A stretch of DNA of 17,589 nt from CAZNYN01 sp964422205 (lineage in GTDB: Bacteria; Synergistota; Synergistia; Synergistales; Synergistaceae): positions 1 to 17,589 of the forward strand of contig CAYRAI010000045.1 in the NCBI GenBank assembly GCA_964422205.1. The letters are read 5' to 3'. The position numbers and the translations under genes are program-made. The notes beneath the pieces are model-generated. The model did not search any database and was not told where the DNA came from. It saw only the letters and a program-made list of their open reading frames with translations. This document shows positions 13,920-17,589 of this stretch, piece after piece; positions within the stretch are counted from its first letter, which is position 1; every line of letters begins with the position of its first letter.

Positions 13920-13967
13920 TTGTCATTTCTTTATTATCCTAGCAGCAAAAGAAGATTACAATCTTGA
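13920..13967 (+). CDS. Possible 15-codon leader peptide coupled to cyclase 2
   Basis: TTG at 13920 opens 15 codons (LSFLYYPSSKRRLQS) ending in TGA at 13965-13967, which overlaps the TTG start of cyclase 2 (13964-13966) as TTGA. GGAGG at 13905-13909 is 10 nt upstream, whereas the cyclase start has only a weak AGAAGA nearby. This would couple cyclase translation to the leader. Alternatives are a 30-codon frame from ATG at 13903, which has no ribosome site, or a single-base change that once fused the leader to the cyclase. Short length makes this tentative. Confidence 0.35.
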   Translation: MSFLYYPSSKRRLQS

Positions 13968-16900
13968 ACGGAATCAGTTCATACTTAAAATCTAAATCTC
14001 ACTTGAAAAAAAATGCGGTGTATTTGTTTGCACTGCTGTTGGTGCTTGGAGTCGCACTGAATTACATAAAACTCTTTACCGCTGATATCAGAAAAAGTGA
14101 GCTGAGCTATGAGCATGACAGAATGTCTGAAATGGCTGATATCTATGCGGAGAACATAAAAAAATCTATAAAAACCTACATTGACTTCACGTCATTAGCA
14201 ACAGCGGCAATAAGCGCGTCTGGTGAAATCAATCCTTCCAAAGTTCATCAAATCCTGCAGAATATAGTTGATAACACGGACTTTCTATCTCTCTCGGCAA
14301 CTTTTAATGACGGCTCATACATTATGGCTGCGGAAAAAGGTTTAAACATCCCCCCCCCTGTATCGGTACAAAATACTCATGAAACTGAAATGCATTTTAA
14401 AATATTAGACGGCAATAAATATTTAGTAATTAACACAGAGCTGCAAAAAGGCGGCATAAGCAGCGGCATTAACATAAGAGGGCTGCTGCCTGTCTCCTAT
14501 ATTGAGAAAATCCTGGCAGGCAGTCTGTTTGAAAAAGGGACGACAGCCTGCCTGCTCGACAAAAACGGAAACATTATGCTTACCCCCCCGCAAAAAGCAG
14601 AGGGAGAGGAAATTAGGTCAAATATATTTGAATACAGCGGAAAGGCTAAATACCTTGAGAACCGTGCTGAAGCTGCTAAAGCAAAAAAGCTACTTATGCT
14701 CGGCAAAGATGTTTTATTTAAGCCGGAGAGCGAGAACTCAGAAAGAATGTTTTTCATCAAACCTTTAAATATAGGTGATTGGTGCGTTGCTGTTATCCTT
14801 CCCAAAGACCATATTGACAAGGCGGTTCTTCCAGTAGTCAAAAAAGCTGCCTTGCTTGTAGTTAAAATATTTTCTCTGTTCATTGCGATGTTTTTGTGCA
14901 TTATTTGGAGAGAACGCAGTCTGGCAAAAAAGACAGAAGCCGCGGCTGCTGTTACAGAAAGTTTAATTCGCAGTACCCCCGGCGGCTTTGTTAAATGTAC
15001 AGTAAGTGCTGACTATTCTTTTGAATATGTCAGCGAAGGTTTTGCAAAACTTGCTTCCTGTTCATCTCCGGAAGAGGCTGTGACTTTCTACAAAAACAGC
15101 TTTTGGAACAGCATCGCCGAGCAGGACAGGGAGGAAGTTTCGGCTCTAATCAAAAAGCAGCTTACTGAGAATAAAAATATAAATGTGACATACAGAATGA
15201 ACAGAAAATACGGAGACACCATATATGTCCTAAACAGAGGCGGATTTGCCCAGGAAGAGAACGGAGAGAGCAATACTGCCTACGGAGTCATTGTTGATGT
15301 AACTGATATGCAGAAGGCAATCTCCGACCTGCGCGTCAGCGAAGAACGGTACAAAATAGCTACTTCTCAGGCTAATCTTTTAATATTTGAATATGCCCCA
15401 CAAGATGAGAGTGTAACTTTCAGCAAGAACACAGCCGAAAAGTTTGGATATCCGGCAGTAATTACCAAAATTTATGACGGAGATTTTTCCAATATGCCTT
15501 TTCTCCGCCCGATACGAAGCTTAACAGAAAAAGATATGACTTATTTCGACGAGTACAATCTTCGTTCCGCCGACGGCGAAACAGTTTATGCAAAGGTGAC
15601 TCTTACCGCAATCTTTGAGCCTTCAGGCAAACTTCTCAATGTTATGGGAATTATAGAAGATATCACAGAGAGCAAAAATATACAGACAAAGTGCAGAGAA
15701 AGAGAGAGATACAAGAAAACTCTTTTAAAACTTTATGAACGCTATTATGAATTCGACATAACCAATGACAGTGTTATAGCAGGCTACAAAACAATGTCTG
15801 AGGCACAAAAGAGCGTTGACTCAGGTTATCTTGAGATGGAGAAAAGGTTCATGGATTATGACCTGCATCCTGATGACAGAATAACATATGCCCCTTTCGC
15901 GACGCAGTACGGAATAAGGCAGCTATGGACAGACAACATTACAGATTCAAATATACAATACAGAGTCAAGGACATAGACGGAGAATACAGATGGAAGGAT
16001 GCCCACATAACAATATTCAGAGAAGCATCTGACTCCTCCCTCAGGACCATGTGGCTCACCAGGGATATCCACTCTTTGATAATCCAGGAAGAGGAGCTGG
16101 AAAACAGAGCTAAGAGAGACAGGCTCACGCAGCTATATAATAAAGTCACTACAGAGACACTGATATGTGAAAAACTTGAAAGCGATGCAAAAAATGCACC
16201 GAATGCCAAAAACGCGTTTATCATAGTGGATTTGGACAATTTCAAAAAAATAAACGATTCTATGGGGCACATGTTCGGTGATGCAATCATTACGGAGTCT
16301 GCAAAAAAAATTTCCGATACCTTCCGCGATACGGACATTGTAGGGCGCATAGGCGGTGATGAATTCGCCGTGTTCATGAAAGACATACAAAACAGGGAAA
16401 TTACGATAAAAAAGGCATATCAGCTATCAAAGTTGATTGAGACTATGAGCAAGGGCGGCACAGAAAATTTACATATTTCCGCCTGCATTGGCATAGCCTT
16501 TTCACATGGCTCAGAGACAACATTCAACGAATTATACAACAAAGCAGACATCGCCCTTTACCATTCAAAAGACAGAGGCAATGGCAGAGTGACGGTATAT
16601 GATGACAGTATGGGGCTCTCCCTCGCGAGAGGAGCAGGCACAATAATTCAAATAAACAATAAAATAGAGGACAGCTTCAGCTTTACAGCCGACCCTGTAA
16701 GATATGTATTTAGGATGCTCTATAATGCCAAAAATTTATCTGTAGCCCTGACCGGAGTTTTTGAGCTTGTTATAAGCCACTTCAAATTATCGCGGGGATA
16801 CATTTTTGAAAATTCACAGGATGGAAAGAAATTCACGGAAATTATTGAGATCTCAGACTATGATACTTCTTCAATGATCGACGACTTTAAAAATACGTGT

Positions 16901-17497
16901 TATGAGTCATCACGGGCAAATTACGAGAAGAATTTTAATGAAGACGGCTTATTCATCATGGATATTTCAAAAGCCAATGAAGAGCAAATACGTATATTTG
17001 GGCCTCAGTCAATACATTACATGCTGCAGGACGCAATATATGACGAAGGAAGATTCCGCGGCTTTACCGGTTTTGACATCTGTGATCCCTACAGGCCTTT
17101 TACTCCTGAGGACATAGAGAGTCTGTCGCTTATAGCCAAGGTGATATCTCTCTTCGTAAAAAAAGAGTTTCACCGTCAAAGCAGAGATTATATGGTTTCT
17201 ATGTACAAAAACACCATGGATGCTGTTAATTCTCCCATGTGCGCGGTAAGGAGCAAAACATTTGACTTGCTGTACGCAAACAGTGAATCAAGAGAGAGAG
17301 CGGAAAGAGGCTCAGAAGAGACAAAGTGTTACATGTATCTCTTCGGCCGCTCTCTGCCATGCGTTGAGTGCCCTCTCGCAAATTTGGGCAGAGAGCATGA
17401 AGAGGGTGCCTGCGCAATCCCCGCAGATTGGAATATAGAAGACGATGTATATATTGTGATGTGCCGCGATTTCAAGAAATCATTTCAAGAAATCTAA
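13964..17497 (+). CDS. Membrane diguanylate cyclase 2 (paralogue of cyclase 1)
   Basis: A 1177-residue paralogue of the first cyclase with the same order: TM1 (18-35), extracytoplasmic Cache-like region ending in IKPLNIGDWCVAVILP, TM2 (about 296-316), PAS-like regions (about 331-450, 459-570, 578-706), GGDEF domain (about 717-883), GAF-like region (about 909-1066) and a C-terminal module with C1122-x10-C1133-x2-C1136. GGDEF is intact at 797-801. Unlike cyclase 1, the inhibitory I-site is intact: R788-DT-D791, five residues before GGDEF. The frame has no ATG before TM1. TTG at 13964 is the only plausible start because a stop lies at 13940, and it overlaps a leader stop. The sensor region contains a C9 and a C7 tract. 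A 13-bp tandem duplication changes the last residues, and the stop overlaps a convergent aminotransferase gene. Confidence 0.9.
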   Translation: MNGISSYLKSKSHLKKNAVYLFALLLVLGVALNYIKLFTADIRKSELSYEHDRMSEMADIYAENIKKSIKTYIDFTSLATAAISASGEINPSKVHQILQNIVDNTDFLSLSATFNDGSYIMAAEKGLNIPPPVSVQNTHETEMHFKILDGNKYLVINTELQKGGISSGINIRGLLPVSYIEKILAGSLFEKGTTACLLDKNGNIMLTPPQKAEGEEIRSNIFEYSGKAKYLENRAEAAKAKKLLMLGKDVLFKPESENSERMFFIKPLNIGDWCVAVILPKDHIDKAVLPVVKKAALLVVKIFSLFIAMFLCIIWRERSLAKKTEAAAAVTESLIRSTPGGFVKCTVSADYSFEYVSEGFAKLASCSSPEEAVTFYKNSFWNSIAEQDREEVSALIKKQLTENKNINVTYRMNRKYGDTIYVLNRGGFAQEENGESNTAYGVIVDVTDMQKAISDLRVSEERYKIATSQANLLIFEYAPQDESVTFSKNTAEKFGYPAVITKIYDGDFSNMPFLRPIRSLTEKDMTYFDEYNLRSADGETVYAKVTLTAIFEPSGKLLNVMGIIEDITESKNIQTKCRERERYKKTLLKLYERYYEFDITNDSVIAGYKTMSEAQKSVDSGYLEMEKRFMDYDLHPDDRITYAPFATQYGIRQLWTDNITDSNIQYRVKDIDGEYRWKDAHITIFREASDSSLRTMWLTRDIHSLIIQEEELENRAKRDRLTQLYNKVTTETLICEKLESDAKNAPNAKNAFIIVDLDNFKKINDSMGHMFGDAIITESAKKISDTFRDTDIVGRIGGDEFAVFMKDIQNREITIKKAYQLSKLIETMSKGGTENLHISACIGIAFSHGSETTFNELYNKADIALYHSKDRGNGRVTVYDDSMGLSLARGAGTIIQINNKIEDSFSFTADPVRYVFRMLYNAKNLSVALTGVFELVISHFKLSRGYIFENSQDGKKFTEIIEISDYDTSSMIDDFKNTCYESSRANYEKNFNEDGLFIMDISKANEEQIRIFGPQSIHYMLQDAIYDEGRFRGFTGFDICDPYRPFTPEDIESLSLIAKVISLFVKKEFHRQSRDYMVSMYKNTMDAVNSPMCAVRSKTFDLLYANSESRERAERGSEETKCYMYLFGRSLPCVECPLANLGREHEEGACAIPADWNIEDDVYIVMCRDFKKSFQEI
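14350..14358 (+). repeat. C9 homopolymer tract in the cyclase 2 sensor region
   Basis: Nine consecutive C residues encode the end of I and PPP in GLNIPPPVSV, at about residues 129-132. It is the longest G/C homopolymer in the window. Tracts of this length slip during replication, and a one-base change would truncate the protein before TM2 and GGDEF. Whether it varies in the population cannot be seen from one sequence. Confidence 0.9.
14583..14589 (+). repeat. C7 tract in the cyclase 2 sensor region
   Basis: Seven consecutive C residues encode part of LTPPQKAE, at about residues 207-209. It is a second, shorter candidate slippage site in the same sensor region, 225 nt after the C9 tract. The paralogous cyclase 1 gene has no comparable C tract. 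Confidence 0.88.
17470..17495 (+). repeat. 13-bp tandem duplication at the end of cyclase 2
   Basis: TTTCAAGAAATCA (17470-17482) is followed directly by TTTCAAGAAATCT (17483-17495), identical at 12 of 13 positions. Thirteen is not a multiple of three, so the second copy is read in a shifted frame. The protein now ends DFKKSFQEI. With one copy removed the frame would read DFKKSKKELS before a stop. Confidence 0.9.
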
Positions 17498-17589
17498 GAA
17501 AGAACTCTCCTGATTCTCTTTGACGCTTCTTCCATAAGTTCTTCCGAGACAGTACAGGCTATTCTGACGTAATTTCCGCAGTGCGGCCC
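17494..17589 (-). CDS. C-terminal end of a class I/II PLP aminotransferase (partial)
   Basis: The minus strand is open from the window edge for 31 codons and ends in TAG at 17496-17494. The fragment starts GPHCGNYVRIACTVSEELM and ends with EEASKRIRRVLS. The glycine-rich turn followed by YVRI and an amphipathic helix with E-E-A-xx-R-I is the usual end of fold-type I aminotransferases such as aspartate- or LL-diaminopimelate-type enzymes. The catalytic lysine and the start lie outside the window, so the substrate is not assignable. Its last codons overlap the stop of cyclase 2 by 4 nt, tail to tail. Confidence 0.7.
   Translation of the reverse strand, partial: GPHCGNYVRIACTVSEELMEEASKRIRRVLS

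Noticed and set aside
13903..13995. 30-codon frame from ATG at 13903 overlapping the start of cyclase 2
   Set aside because: No ribosome site precedes it, and its first codons are the GGAGG itself; the shorter TTG leader frame is a better use of that signal.
1..17589. Mobile element, phage, CRISPR or defence system
   Set aside because: No transposase, integrase, repeat-spacer array, toxin-antitoxin pair or restriction gene was found; the tRNA pair shows no attachment-site duplication within the window.

Overview
The window reads as ordinary chromosomal DNA of a strictly bacterial, probably anaerobic and amino-acid- or peptide-fermenting organism. Gene content (oligoendopeptidase F, carbamate kinase, LysE-type exporter, AEC-family carrier, MalY/PatB-type aminotransferase, C_GCAxxG_C_C protein), strong AGGAGG-type ribosome binding sites, and large membrane GGDEF proteins with Cys-containing C-terminal modules fit Synergistota or a Clostridia/Negativicutes-like Firmicute. 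The phylum is an inference from gene flavour and is not settled by the window. No insertion sequence, phage gene, integrase or CRISPR array was seen.

Left part (1-2862, minus strand). A tRNA-Val(UAC)/tRNA-Asp(GUC) pair lies behind a near-perfect sigma70-type promoter. Upstream of it is a tight three-gene unit read MalY/PatB-like PLP enzyme, then FAH-family hydrolase, then C_GCAxxG_C_C protein. Middle part (3045-9253). On the plus strand there is a fluoride channel crcB/fluC, then pepF with a LysE-type exporter 1 nt behind it, then arcC with its own promoter. arcC converges on an AEC-family transporter (minus), with a 21-bp perfect bidirectional terminator hairpin between them. The AEC gene is divergent from a membrane-anchored ComEC-like metallo-beta-lactamase gene plus a DUF3006 gene. 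The AEC/MBL gap carries a perfect 28-bp palindrome with overlapping -10 boxes facing both ways.

Right part (9362-17497, plus strand) is the most interesting. Two paralogous ~1170-residue membrane diguanylate cyclases (predicted Cache-like sensor, TM, three PAS-like regions, GGDEF, GAF-like region, C-terminal C-x10-C-x2-C module) flank a Gpt-type xanthine/guanine phosphoribosyltransferase. The first cyclase and gpt look co-transcribed, so a GTP-consuming signalling enzyme sits with a GMP-making salvage enzyme. Between gpt and the second cyclase are a terminator whose 3' arm doubles as the -35 of a new promoter, a 42-residue small protein with an unusually complete Shine-Dalgarno, an imperfect long RNA hairpin, a further promoter, and a possible 15-codon leader peptide whose stop overlaps the TTG start of cyclase 2. 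Cyclase 2 carries C9 and C7 homopolymer tracts in its sensor region (possible contingency sites) and a 13-bp tandem duplication at its C terminus, where it overlaps by 4 nt the end of a convergent aminotransferase gene cut by the window edge.

All family calls come from reading motifs by eye; no database search was run.
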